Below are positions 35,507-47,093 of a stretch of DNA of 64,000 nucleotides, one piece after another. The position numbers were made by a program, and so were the translations under genes. The DNA comes from Acanthochlamys bracteata (Eukaryota > Streptophyta > Magnoliopsida > Pandanales > Velloziaceae), in NCBI GenBank assembly GCA_019914995.1, contig CM034127.1, forward strand, positions 1,612,001-1,676,000, given 5' to 3'. Positions within the stretch are counted from its first letter, which is position 1. Each line of letters starts with the position of its first letter. The notes below the pieces were generated by a model. It was not told the origin of the DNA, made no database searches, and was given only the letters and a program-made list of their open reading frames with translations.

Positions 35507-37479
35507 ATGGAGTCGGTGAATGGAGACCAAGCTTTCGTTCCATGGACTTCTCCGTTAATTCAAGCCACCATGGAGTTTGGCAACAACCAGCAGCAGGTAC
35601 ACAACAACTCGATTATTGGTAATTCTGAAAATGTTGCTGTTCTTGATCACTATGGAAGCAGCAATGAAGAGGTGATGAATATTCATGTTCTTATATGTTC
35701 CTACATGCTCCTGCTTGGATGTCCTTTATGCGATCAATTGTTTCATTATTCAGATTTCCAATACCAAAGCAGGCAGTGAGGATAAAAGTAAAAAAAGTTT
35801 TGCAAGAGATGGTTCCTCTTCAAGGTAAAATAGCTTTGTTGTACCATTCTAAATATATTATATGTTTTGAAGGAAAAGGTGAAATGTTGAAGTTGTTGAA
35901 TGGAAAAAGAAGTACTTACAGGTTGAAGGAAGCATCTTCGTTGGCAATAGAGAAGAGCAATAACAAGTTGAAAATGAAGAGGAAGATGAGGGAACCAAGA
36001 TTTTGCTTCCAAACAAGAAGTGATGTGGATGTTCTTGATGACGGATACAAGTGGAGGAAATATGGACAGAAGGTAGTTAAAAACTGCCTGCATCCAAGGT
36101 ATTGCTTGTGAATATTTGCATTCTTTCAATCTTCTTGTTGTTTTTCTTTTTATTAAAATATCTCAAGAAGAAGTAATTAAGGTATTGAATGCCTTTGCAT
36201 CATAATGGAAATAGATAACCTTATGCTTCTGATCTCATCTACTTGTTGTTAGTTTTCAATGTCAAATCTCCTTACCAGCATGAAGAACACAAACAATTAA
36301 TGTTGATCAAATTATATGTGATAAGCACAAAACTAGTTCAATATGTTTAATCACTAACTATATATAGGATAGAGTAGAGGCACATTCCATCATTGGTTTA
36401 ATCACTAACTATTCTATAAGAATATGATAGATGCACATTTCATTATTAGAGACACATGATGCACAAGCTGCTTAAAAAGTGACCGGTAAGATCTCTAAAT
36501 CTAATCTCTACTGTTGGTCATGAATTAACATAAGTTGCTAATATGTTGATAAAATTTTAGCTCAATCGGAATACGAATCAACATCCATCGAAACTCTTTA
36601 TTACAATGACACAGAAGTTAAAATTGACAAACTATTTATATTTTATTTTTGTGCTATTTTAATAAAAAAATTTTATGGAGATCGGTTCGTACTCCGATTA
36701 AACTGAAATTTTATCGACATGTTCGCAACTCAAGATTCTTCATATCTAACGGTAAAAATTAGATTTAAAAATTTCACCGGTCACTTTTGATTGGATGTGT
36801 ACCATATGTCTTTAAAGATAGAATGTGTCTATATATACAGGGCGTGTTTCAAATGTCCGTACCTCCACTTTCTCCCGCCAGATTTTGAGTTCCGAACAGT
36901 TCATATATTTCAATTACAAAAGGAACTCAGAACTTCACTTTCACATACGGAACTGCAGTTCCAATTTTTTTATTTACACAATTTTCAATACAACTATATT
37001 TTTTAATTTTCAGCACATTTTTAAAACCTAATGAAACACAAATACTGAACTCCACAAAATCCACTTTATTTTTCAAAAAATTTTACTTCCTACTTTTTAC
37101 TTTCACGAAACTCAGTTACGGGCATTTGAAACAGACTCATATATAAACATCTATTATGGGATTAGAAAAAAAGAACTTTGAAAAATACCAAAGAATTAAT
37201 TGCTTGTGAAAGATTGGTTTCTAGAACTACTAGTTGTTGCTTATGTTCCAAGTATATATGAATATATAGTATTTTGATTATTTATTTATCCATCTGATGA
37301 TGCACGCCTTCAGAAGCTACTACCGTTGCTCGCACATGAATTGCCGAGTTAAGAAAAGAGTGGAACGATTGTCTGAAGATTGTCGCATGGTGATTACCAC
37401 ATATGAAGGGAGACACAATCATTCACCTGCCCACGATCCAAATAATTCATCTGAAAACGAATGCTACCACTCTCTTTGA
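35507..37479 (+). CDS. WRKY transcription factor, group IIc, WRKY12/13-like
   Basis: Four exons (35507-35671, 35754-35824, 35922-36098, 37314-37479) encode 192 residues. The WRKY domain is complete: basic [32 protein letters not shown] with the heptad at residues 123-129, and a C2H2 finger of Cys-X4-Cys, 23 residues, His-X-His (C143, C148, H172, H174). The phrase [22 protein letters not shown] and [17 protein letters not shown] place it with WRKY12/13, which regulate secondary wall formation and flowering in Arabidopsis. The third intron interrupts the Arg codon of HPR|SYY, the position conserved in this group. The N-terminus (about 100 residues) is shorter than in WRKY12. The usual KNSLHPR reads KNCLHPR. 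The start is the first ATG in frame; open frame upstream has no ATG. The last intron (1.2 kb) holds two inverted-repeat elements. Confidence 0.92.
36473..36790. mobile_element. Long-armed foldback element in WRKY intron 3
   Basis: The left arm starts AAAAAGTGACCGGTAAGATC and the right arm, read on the minus strand, starts CAAAAGTGACCGGTGAAATT. Similarity continues inward for about 130 bases per arm, including TGATAAAATTTTAGCTCAAT against CGATAAAATTTCAGTTTAAT. Only a short loop separates the arms. No target duplication is obvious. Confidence 0.75.
36840..37138. mobile_element. Small inverted-repeat element (family B), copy 2, in WRKY intron 3
   Basis: About 299 bases, in the opposite orientation to the 28.0-kb copy. 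It starts GGGCGTGTTTCAAATGTCCG with TTCTCCCGCCAG close by, and ends with CGAAACTCAGTTACGGGCAT and TTTGAAACAGACTC. Terminal inverted repeats are about 24 bases. Confidence 0.75.
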
Positions 37480-38269
37480 TTATGTTATTATGTATAACAC
37501 ATGCATGTATTCCTATTCTATGTATTTTTTCTAGTTATATATGTTAACAAATAGGATACAGACTATACCCCAAAATCTAACTATTAAGGTAAAAGCATTC
37601 AATCTATATAACATTGATCATCTCAATTTAAAATTTTAATGTATAACTATTTTCACACACCTCCTCATGCGTAACATGGATCGCAAAAATTGGCGTTAGA
37701 CTTGGAACTTATTTGTCCCCCTCAATTCTATTGTACAGTCAGATAGATATCTATACAATATTATACTCCACCACAAAAATTTCACTGCAAACAATCCATT
37801 ATGTTATAAAATTATGTTAACAAATCGGATAGAAATTGTAACCCAAAAATTAACTATTAAAATAAAAATACTTAATTTATATAATACTTACTATCTCAAT
37901 CTAAAATTTTAATATGAGACTATTCTTCTAATCCTATACGTAACCAAACATGTACGAGTTATCATAAGTCATTTTATTACTTCTTTTCTTTAGCTTTACA
38001 ATGAAAAAGCCAAGGAGAGCAAGGAATACTTTTCACCAAACGATAATAAGAAACATAGGAAAGCAAGAGTACAGGAATATCACCCGAAGATTCTCTCTCA
38101 TTAGCGGGTCGGTTTGGGTTCACAAGTAGACCCGTTAACATTAGGGTTCGCGAACTTTCCACACCAACAGTATATCATGCCTAGCTGTTCAGTTTTTCAG
38201 TCTCTCGAAAATCTTGTGTCTCTCTGCCACTGAGTTACTGCTATCTCGAATTTATTCGTCGGTGAGAAA
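37480..38269. other. WRKY-NDPK intergenic region with degenerate direct repeats
   Basis: Contains two diverged direct copies of an AT-rich sequence, annotated separately, and the NDPK promoter. A TTAGGGTT telo-box-like motif at 38141-38148 lies about 120 bases before the NDPK ATG, a site often found in plant housekeeping promoters. Confidence 0.5.
37541..37945. repeat. Pair of degenerate direct repeats of about 130 bp
   Basis: Copy 1 (37541 to about 37675) and copy 2 (about 37814-37945) share ATGTTAACAAAT, AACTATTAA, CTATCTCAAT-type and AAAATTTTAAT stretches in the same order. They are separated by about 140 unique bases. They look like remnants of an interspersed element; the family is not identified. 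Confidence 0.6.
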
Positions 38270-39962
38270 ATGGAGCAGACTTTCATCATGATCAAGCCTG
38301 ATGGCGTTCAGCGTGGTCTGGTAATTGATCCTGATCTCGGAATTTCAATATGTTTTTTTTTTAAATTGTTGATCGTTGATCTTATAGTCCCTGATTGACG
38401 AATTTGGTTTTTTGTGGTTTCAGGTTGGAGAGATCATTGCACGTTTTGAGAGGAAGGGTTTCTACCTGAAAGGTAACGAGTCTTAACTCAAGTTTCGTTG
38501 ATGTTCTGTACTACTTTGTGATTATTTGATGTTTCATGATCATGGATTTGATTGATGACGTTCGTTTCGTAGGAAGTATGTTTTCGCTTTTGATTAAGAT
38601 AGTTCCAATTCTCTGCATGAAGACAGTTGTGATTGGTTTGAGAATTTTCTATGATATAGATCAATTGTCATGTTTCTGCATTTAATTGCAGTTGTTGTCA
38701 TATGAATATTAGAATTTGAGCAGTGCTGTTCAGAATTTATCATTGTTTTGAAATCACTGATAGATGTGAGATCATTGATTGAAATTGTTGTATGACAATC
38801 TGACCCTAATATAAAACTAGCGAGACATTTTGTGTATGACACTTTTCTCATGTTTACAAAAAGACTGTTAACTTCTTGTTTAAGAGCGACTGATTCAGTT
38901 CTTTTTATGTGGCAATATTGTTCAGAGCTATCTCTCTTCACTGTTTTAAGCATTTGGTAAGTAACTTGTGGTGTTTGCTAATAAAGTTGAAGTGCTGGGA
39001 GTGTCTACTGTCAACATGCAAATATGCCATTGTTTACTTATATACTTGTTATTAGCTTGATCTGGCTATTGGAATTAATGATCATGCTATGTTATAATAC
39101 CAGGGCTGAAGATGCAGACTGTGGAGAGGTCATTTGCTGAGAAGCACTACGAGGATTTGAAGGAGAGGCCCTTCTTCCCTGGTTTGATTGAGTACATTAC
39201 TTCAGGTCCTGTGGTGGCAATGATTTGGGAGGGCAAAGGTGTTGTTGCCACTGGCCGTAAGCTCATTGGTGCCACCAATCCTGCCAATGCTGACCCTGGC
39301 ACCATCCGTGGTGATTTCTCTATTGAGACTGGCAGGTAAAATCAACAATGGAATTACATAGATGTTGATTGATAATCTTAGACACTGTATGCCAATTAAC
39401 TTAGGTTTGTTTGTTTGATCTATAAATTAGACAGTATACTTTGTAACAACTAGAGAGATGTTATAAAAGAGTAAATTTGAATGATTGATGTGTGGTGTTT
39501 GGCTCTTGAGTTCTAGGATTCAGTCAGGATTATGCCATCAAATTTAGAACTTACTTTCATGAATTTGCTCTGAACATTCTGTACTGATACATTGATGTTT
39601 TGTGGGGGTTTGTGTGGTCATGGAGTTTGAGAAATACAGTAGTTAGCCTGTAGAGTTGCATAGCGTTTCCCAAATTGAAGCAGGAAATTGACACAGTAAC
39701 TTCCAACTGTATATACAGTAGCTGAAGTTGGAATTGACCTATTCATATCTAGATTTCCTATGTATATAACTATCTTGTCCAAATAAATCTGGAAGGTTTT
39801 TGTACTGCAAATTATGCTGATTCCACTATTTAAATGTTGTTATGCAGGAACATCATTCATGGAAGTGATGCAGTTGAAAGTGCGAGAAAGGAAATTGCAC
39901 TCTGGTTCCCAGAGGGTCCTGCCAAATGGCAGAGCAACCAACACCCCTGGATCTATGAGTAA
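38270..39962 (+). CDS. NDPK1: Nucleoside diphosphate kinase, cytosolic type 1
   Basis: NDP kinase transfers the gamma-phosphate of ATP to nucleoside diphosphates through a phosphohistidine, balancing NTP pools. Four exons (38270-38320, 38424-38472, 39104-39335, 39848-39962) encode 148 residues, the normal length for the cytosolic form, with no targeting extension. Landmarks are [50 protein letters not shown] and [20 protein letters not shown] with the catalytic His at residue 115. The C-terminus is HPWIYE. The locus looks fully intact, with small phase-consistent introns. Confidence 0.97.
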
Positions 39963-40717
39963 AGCTGCGCTCAGTCTCAAATACAGCAACTTACGATATT
40001 TATAATGTCTACAAATTTTGGCTTGCCTGAGTTTCTAGTTGGAAATATTTTATGTTGCATGTTATATGAAATTTCCAGCCTCGCTATCCTTATGTAGGCC
40101 ATATTTGTACTAGGAGAAGGATTCAGTTTTCGTGTTTGGATCACAATAATGTTCAGATGCTTTTGTTCAACTGTAACAACTTGCGGATGTCTGCCTTCTT
40201 AGGCTCATATAATGTGGTGTCAGTTGGGTTTGTACTAGTTAGTCTCCAGTATTGTTGACATCCTGCATATCTTGATTACATATATGTTGTTAGTCATTCG
40301 GCTGGAATGATTTGTTTGGTTTTCCTAATCTACTGTAGCTAGAAGACTATCCAATTGGATCACAAGTTTGAACCTAAAAAGGACTTGACCAATCACAAAA
40401 GAGGTAAGAGACTTCACAAACCAAGGGGAAGAGATCATGAATTAGAATGACAATCTAGTCAGTGTTAAAGTGCTGGGTGCATCATGAAAAAAACAAAACC
40501 TGACCTCACAATCAATGCATATTTACTAAAACCAAATTGATCAACATTTGTCCATCCGCATCTGTTGTGGCAGAAAAAGCAAAAGCATTTGAAACTGCAA
40601 CCTCCTGAACTTTCTCATCACACTAGAATGGCCTAGGCTGCCTGCTCAAATTTCTTTCCATGCCTCAAATGATACTAATAGTTTGAAAGTCATTCTACAA
40701 CTAAGGATTCAACTTCC
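39963..40717. other. Convergent 3' region between NDPK and ELMO genes
   Basis: 3' untranslated and spacer sequence between two convergent genes. No further gene seen. Confidence 0.5.
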
Positions 40718-43700
40718 TCAACGTTGTAGAAGCCTGTATGATGGCATGTCCTCTAAATGCTGAATGTCCTCCAGCAGGAGCTCCCTCTCTAGTTGCCGCC
40801 TCGTTGCCTTCATTACTGACTGGAATTAGACAAAAAGAAATGTCATCATGTAAACTACGCTAAGGACCTAGCATAAGGCTCTGAGTAATAAGGCATACAT
40901 TAAAATCCATATACGATGCATTCATAGCAAGCCATTGCTGATCCATCATCTTGAAAGTTATGCAGTAAAGGAGATCAAATGCCCGTTCAGTCTCTACAGC
41001 ACAATGAAAATGCAAATTAATGCTTATACAATTTTCAAAATGAATATCAACAAAAGCTCCTGTTATAGAGTGAACCATGTACAGATTCTCACTTATAAAA
41101 GGTGACTCGCTTATAAAATTCTCGTATCTCATGCTACTGATATGCTCATTGATACATGAAATTTAGTTTGTGTTGATAAAATAAATGAAAGATACTAAAC
41201 AATAATGCAAAACATAGTGCGGTAATAAGGGAAAAAAATTGAAGGATCCTTCAGTGCTACCTGACAGAAGCTTCAGAAAAATTGCCCCCATCAATGTCCT
41301 TGGTTTAACTGAAGAGCACCAAAACAACATGCAATGAAAAATAGCATATTAAAAGACCTGGCTCTTAATCATTTGCTTCAATGAAAAAATTCTAAAAGCA
41401 CATACCAGCTTGTAAATCAAGCATCTGGATTAGCATGAAGGTAATGTTGACACCAGCCACAGCAAACGGGTACTCCCACAACGCCCTATTACCTTCCTGC
41501 TTTCGGAGAAGATCTTGAAAAGATTTCTGGAGAGCAAAGGCAACTTTGAGATCCTTTTGGCTTTGCAAAAGATTGTATCCACAGGTCATGCATTCATGAA
41601 ATAGATGGAGGTGAGATATTACGGTACCATCGTCATTAATCCTACCAAGTTTACATTATAACATAGGTCAAAATCAGACATCACCAGTACTTGAGGTTCT
41701 CTTAAATTAGTCTGCAAACAGGGTATGTAATGACACTCACGAGGATTATGGGGCTACGCCTTCTTCCATGAGACCCTACCAAAATTCAAGAGACTAGGAG
41801 GAAGAGGCAAGCAACCTCTTGCTAACTTTTATGCTAGAAAATTAATACTTAAGAAACTATAAATACCATCTAGTCACAATTTCCACCTTAATTATATGAA
41901 AAGGAAAGGAAAGACGAAAAAAAATGCTCCAAGAAACTATGTTCATTCCGTACATGTATTCTAGACTGTACACCAACGACGACTCATCCCACTAAGTGGG
42001 GGCTGCTGTATTACTAGACCGTGTGTACATTATTGGGAAAGGTCATAACACCGTGCTTGTTGATCGGTTTGTGCTGAATTCATTTAAAGGAGAAAAGTAA
42101 AGTCAACAAACTTACAGGAAAATTCTTAGCGAAAAACAACAGATTCTCAACTGATATAAACCCTCCACCCCTGAAGCGAAGCCAGAAGAATTGAATAAAG
42201 TCCAAACAAATATTTAGAAGGCATACACAGAAAATAGATGAGCAGGAAGGTGACATGCCTGAAATCTGTAGACGGATCCTTCCCCTGCCATCCCATTTCC
42301 TTCCACTGATCAGATATTAAATCACGAAGCTCTACTTCTGGAAATGCAGCATGCCAAAGGTCTCTTAAAGCTTCCTACAGTTCATTCCTAGAATTGATGA
42401 ATATCGAATAAATAATTGTAAGGGCTTACAGCTGTAAGCTCTTAGTTTTCTATTCAATGGCATGAAGGTATTGTACAGTGTTGACAGCCCTCAACATCAA
42501 ACAGAAAAAAGTAGATAACTTTCATATATTGACACTAAAATGAACTCTAGAGTATAGTCCAATGCTCCAAGCACCAATAAAAAACTCTGCTTTGTATAGG
42601 TCATCGAATGTAATAAGAAGCAAGCAACTGGTGTAACACTGAAGCTATAATCATGCACACTATCAAGCACACAGATAAATGATACAAAAGATGGACCATA
42701 TGCAAGTTAGAAGGACAACACAAACTCCGTTCACATCATGCCAACATATTCTCAGTTAGAAGAGCTGGTAAAACATGGATACTTGAATTCCTTGTAATTT
42801 CAAAGTTCATGAATGTACCTGATGCTCGATCGTTGAACTATCATAAACAACTTTTATCCTTATTTGAAGCCGCAGCAAAGCTTCCTCCTAATTATAAGTG
42901 CAGTTAGAAAGGATATGTTTGGAATTCTATAACAATTAATGTGCCAATAAATCTACAAACTAGACTGCAGGTTATCATACCAACAATTTTGATTTTTCTT
43001 AATAAATAGCAAATGATCTTGGAGAAAACTGTGATTTGTGATTATAACACTTTGACATCTGCACTTTCTAGATTTTAGCTCCATTAACTACAAAAACAAG
43101 TAAAGCCAGTAAAATATTACCTGGGAAGGGGTTAGATCAAAAGATAGACGAGCACCACTATCTCTTCTCTGGGCACAAACACATGACAGACCTCGCCCAA
43201 TCCATGCGGATGACCCTGTTACAACCTCAGCTTCACCAACTATAAAGAAGTCAATGAAGATGTCCAATTTTGGACCTATATACAAATGCATCCAAAATAC
43301 AGCGATAAAGGAGAAGTAAAATAATTGCTTGTCAACTGAAGTTAAGATACCGATAGTACATTCATGAACGCAAGTTACTATTTATGTATATTACTTACAA
43401 TAATATAATGCCTAAAGATCTAATTTAGTTGCATCACCTGAAGGTGAAAAGATGATATTGGATAACAACATTTCTGGCTAACAATGAAAAACTTCGCCTC
43501 TATATGCATGTCTCCATACCATCTAATTGATATATTTCTCCCATCAAGTGGCACCATATCCTATGTTCTAGAAGCTATAAACCTGAACTCCTTCAGATCT
43601 AAAACCTGATGCCTCTCAACCAAATATTCTGACAGGAAATGATAACTCCCTATAAAAGCTAAAAGCTAATTCATACTCACTAACAGAGAACAATCATGGA

Positions 43701-44258
43701 CCACGATCTAGACTCACTCAATGAAGCATGTGTTGCTCTCTTGAGCCTAAAAAAACCACTCAGTACACATTGCTATCTCAGTTCCAAAACCAACCTTCTT
43801 AAAATTTCAGATACCGCGTTACTACTTTTACTATTAACTGCAGATAGTAAATGAAGTCGCTCAGTCAATCTCCTATTTCTAAGCATACAATTGACTACTC
43901 GGGCAACAACACAACACCTCAAATCCCTTGAGCAATGCTCACAAATAGTAAATACACGAAAAAAATTTCAGTAACTTCCCTTAGGTAATAGCTAATTCCA
44001 TGGCAGGGAAAAGCAATACCTTCAAAGGTATTATCAAAATCAGCCACATAAAATTTCAATAGCCCACACAAGCACTTCTTCATAACTGCATCTAGTGGAG
44101 AGCTGAATACTCGCCCATTTCAATCAATAATCATAAAGAAACTACACACATCAAGTACCAAACACTGAATTACCTGAAGAAGAATGGCAAGCAGCAGCCC
44201 GATCAAAGCCTTGAGAAATCCTCCTTACCGCCGCGAATGATCCACTGTTGTCATCCAT
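40718..44258 (-). CDS. ELMO/CED-12 domain-containing protein
   Basis: Nine coding exons, 5' to 3' on the minus strand: 44174-44258, 43121-43239, 42819-42887, 42259-42374, 42116-42170, 41406-41526, 41261-41308, 40899-40993, 40718-40819. The product is 269 residues. The ELMO domain fills most of it: LTPSQEEALLRLQIRIKVVY, EALRDLWHAAFPEVELRDLI, WKEMGWQGKDPSTDFRGGGF, LLFFAKNFPKSFQDLLRKQE, WEYPFAVAGVNITFMLIQML and ERAFDLLYCITFKMMDQQWL. In animals ELMOD proteins act as GAPs for Arf/Arl GTPases; the conserved Arg in the WQGKDPSTDFRGGG motif is present here. The plant role is unproven. The intron after DF(R) starts with GC (TTTCAG|GCATGT at 42258), the only junction that preserves the DFRGGGF motif. 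The last exon could use either of two nearby AGs; only the first is in phase. Confidence 0.92.
41945..42010 (+). mobile_element. Possible SINE 3'-end remnant in an ELMO intron
   Basis: The stretch ACGACTCATCCCACTAAGTG, GGGGCTG and TATTACTAGACCG resembles the conserved 3' segment (…CCCACTAAGTGGGGTCGGCT…) of plant Au-type SINEs. No head region or target duplication was identified. Confidence 0.35.
42171..42258 (-). other. GC-AG intron in the ELMO-domain gene
   Basis: The 88-base intron begins GCATGTCACC and ends GCTTCAG. The joined exons read STDFRGGGFIS without a frame break. Confidence 0.8.
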
Positions 44259-47093
44259 CTCCAATAGACCAAAACTAAACAACTCTTAGTACTCCATCAA
44301 CACTCCCGTTCATCCTCAATTTCCACATTCCAATCAATCAATCAACAACTCACAGCGAGAAACAACGAATAATTCAGGCATACGGTTCTCTCTCCTTCCA
44401 CTCTCACTCGAAATTACAGCTAAAACAAAACGAAACCACTCTAGAAGCCCTAGAAATCACAGAAATCTTCGAGCAAGCAAATTAACGGAATCGCGATAAC
44501 AGAATCTACAACAATACAGAACGAATTCTATCTAGGACCCAAAAAAAAGAAAAAAAGAGAAACAAAAACTAACTCTAGAAGAATCACTATTCCTTCCTTT
44601 TTCTAGCAAAAAAAATTCACAAAATAAAGAAAAAAAATCGAGAGAGAGAAGAAGAAGAAAAAGAAAGCGGTCGGAATGCAAGCTGGAAATTAAAATGAGT
44701 TCAGTTTCTTTTCTCCCGGGGGAAAAATTGGTTCTATATATTCGACAAAAATATTAAATTATTTATATTAATTTATTTGTGTTATTTGAATTTTGAGGAA
44801 TCTCGAAAATTAATTAGGTGAACTACTAAGGCGCTGTTTGGTTCTCCGTCTGTTTATCAGTTTTTTTTAATTTTTTTCTATTTCATATTTTTTAATATAT
44901 ATTTTATATATATATAAAAAATTATTTAAAAATTTAGAAAGTATAAAAAAATTTTACGAAGTGAAATTTTTTTATTACATATTTTTATTTTTTTTTTTGA
45001 AATAAAAAAAATATAGTTCATTTTTCAAAAAAAATAAAAATACTTTCGATTTTATAAAAATTTTATTTCATAAGTAATTCTAAACGTCCTCTAAAATATT
45101 ATTATTATTTTTTTACTATTGTCTCTTGCTGAGCAGGAAATAAAGATATTTTAATTGCTGCAGTAGCAAAAGTTATTCAAATTAATGAATATGAATTAAG
45201 AGTAGAGGGGCAGCAGTTACTAATGCTGTCAAACTTAATTATGCATAACAACTGAATGAGACCACACATCTAAGGAATTATTTTTTAAATAAAATTATTT
45301 AAAAATTAGTTTTTATTATTAAAAAAATAAAAAATAAATCTTTTTACTGTTTAGAATATTTTTATATTCAAATAATTATCTAAAAATTTATTAAAATATA
45401 AGTTAAATTAAAAAATTATTTTTTGAAAATGGAATGATAAACATCGCCAAAAGCGTTCTACGTTTTATTTTATCTTTCTATTGTGTTTTTTATGAATACC
45501 TTTAATAATAAAAATGTTTTGATTAATGGATTGGTTTTTGGAGTAGTTGTAATGGATTGGTTTTATTTTCCAAATGACCTAATTATAATAAGTTATTATT
45601 GAGAAGAAAGCAATAGGTGATGATAAAATGGAAAAGAGTGGAAGAAAGCATGTTTGATGCTTCCTTCTTTTCTCTATTATGTTCTTCTCCTCCTTTCCAG
45701 TAAAGCAGAGCAAATTAGAGACTCAAAGCAAATGCAATGATAGTATGAAGAAAGCAAATGCCTCATTTAGGTTGTGTGCTTTGATTAATTATCTTTTCAA
45801 CAACAATCTAGATATTTGCTAAGTTTCTTTAACCTTGACCACTTGTATAACATTAAAAGAGTTCTAAAAAATAAAACAAAGCTTGAGTAGATCCATGAGT
45901 TCTTCAAACATTTATGATTTATCTCACAAATGTTCCATTCAACAAAGCCAAAAGCGTGCTTCAAATACACATAAAAATTTGACGAAACGTAAAATAAAAA
46001 ATAATTTTTTTAAAAAATAAATTAAAAATAAATTTTAATTATAATATTTTAATTAATTTTTAGAGTAAGTTAGAAGTATTTAATTTTTATTTTTTAAATA
46101 AATTAAAAATAACAATAATAATTTTGAAGTATAGTTTTGAATTTAATTTATATTTTAAATATGTGAATTGTCTAAAATTTTAATTTTAGCTGAAAATATT
46201 TTAATTTCCCCAAATAATAAATAGGGTGTTTCTAAAAAGAGCAACAAAAAGTAGATGCCTCGGAAACTTACAAGTGGAAAAAAGTATTTTGTAGCAACTT
46301 CAGTTGCACCAGTGAAAGAGAAATAGCAACTAACAAGATCTTTAGTCCTTAAAAATAGTTCTTTTTTATTATCCCTCTACAAGATTTCTGTGTACTACAA
46401 TAATAACAAAGCGTTACAAAACCGTCAAAATTCATAAGCAACCAGTTGCATAGGTGCATTTTAAAACTGCAAGCATTGCTTCTTTAACAGGTAGGCTAAC
46501 AGTTTTCCAACTATCTTTGATATCAAATATTTAGTTAGGAGGACATAACATGGCAGGTAATTGCTCTGGAGTTTCTATTTGGTGGGACAGTTGGGAATTT
46601 GTTCAACTTCTTCAGGAGACAGTTTGAGAGTTGTAAACATTCTATCAGTACCCAGATTAGATGCAAATTCTTTCAGGACTGAACAGCATTCAAAAGTTCG
46701 AAACAGATCGAGTTCGATGATTGCTTAGGAACATAAAACTCACAAAGGAAAAGGACGGCAAAATAAACACGGTGTTCATTGAAACTTTGTTGATTGCACG
46801 ATACGCATACAAGTGCATATAATTGCTAGTGTTAAAGTTCGTCTCTAATAGTTCTTGATGCACCATCAAGAAACCAAGTAGATATAATTGCTAATATTTG
46901 GTACAAGCAATAACAAAAGGAAAAATGGATTGTTACATAGATCCTCCTCCACCATTCACAATATACTACAAGTAAGGCACTAAGGCTTATCACATTTCAT
47001 CAACTTTTAACATCTATTATATCTCATCAATGTCTAAAGTCTATAGTAAAACCAACAGTACTTGATATTATGGGCTTCTGAAACTTCAAAGTT
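44259..47093. other. ELMO gene leader and AT-rich spacer
   Basis: 44259-44740 is the purine-rich leader and promoter side of the ELMO gene. Beyond it is AT-rich DNA with one well-defined family A MITE and weaker related patches near 45280-45450 and 46000-46200. The last few hundred bases are probably the MsrA 3' UTR. No gene seen. Confidence 0.5.
44830..45091. mobile_element. Tourist-like AT-rich MITE (family A), copy 4
   Basis: A 262-base element flanked by TAA (44827-44829 and 45092-45094). Ends are GGCGCTGTTTGGTTC at the left and, reading in from the right, GAGGACGTTTAGAATTACTT. It is the clearest Tourist-type terminus in the window. Confidence 0.7.
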
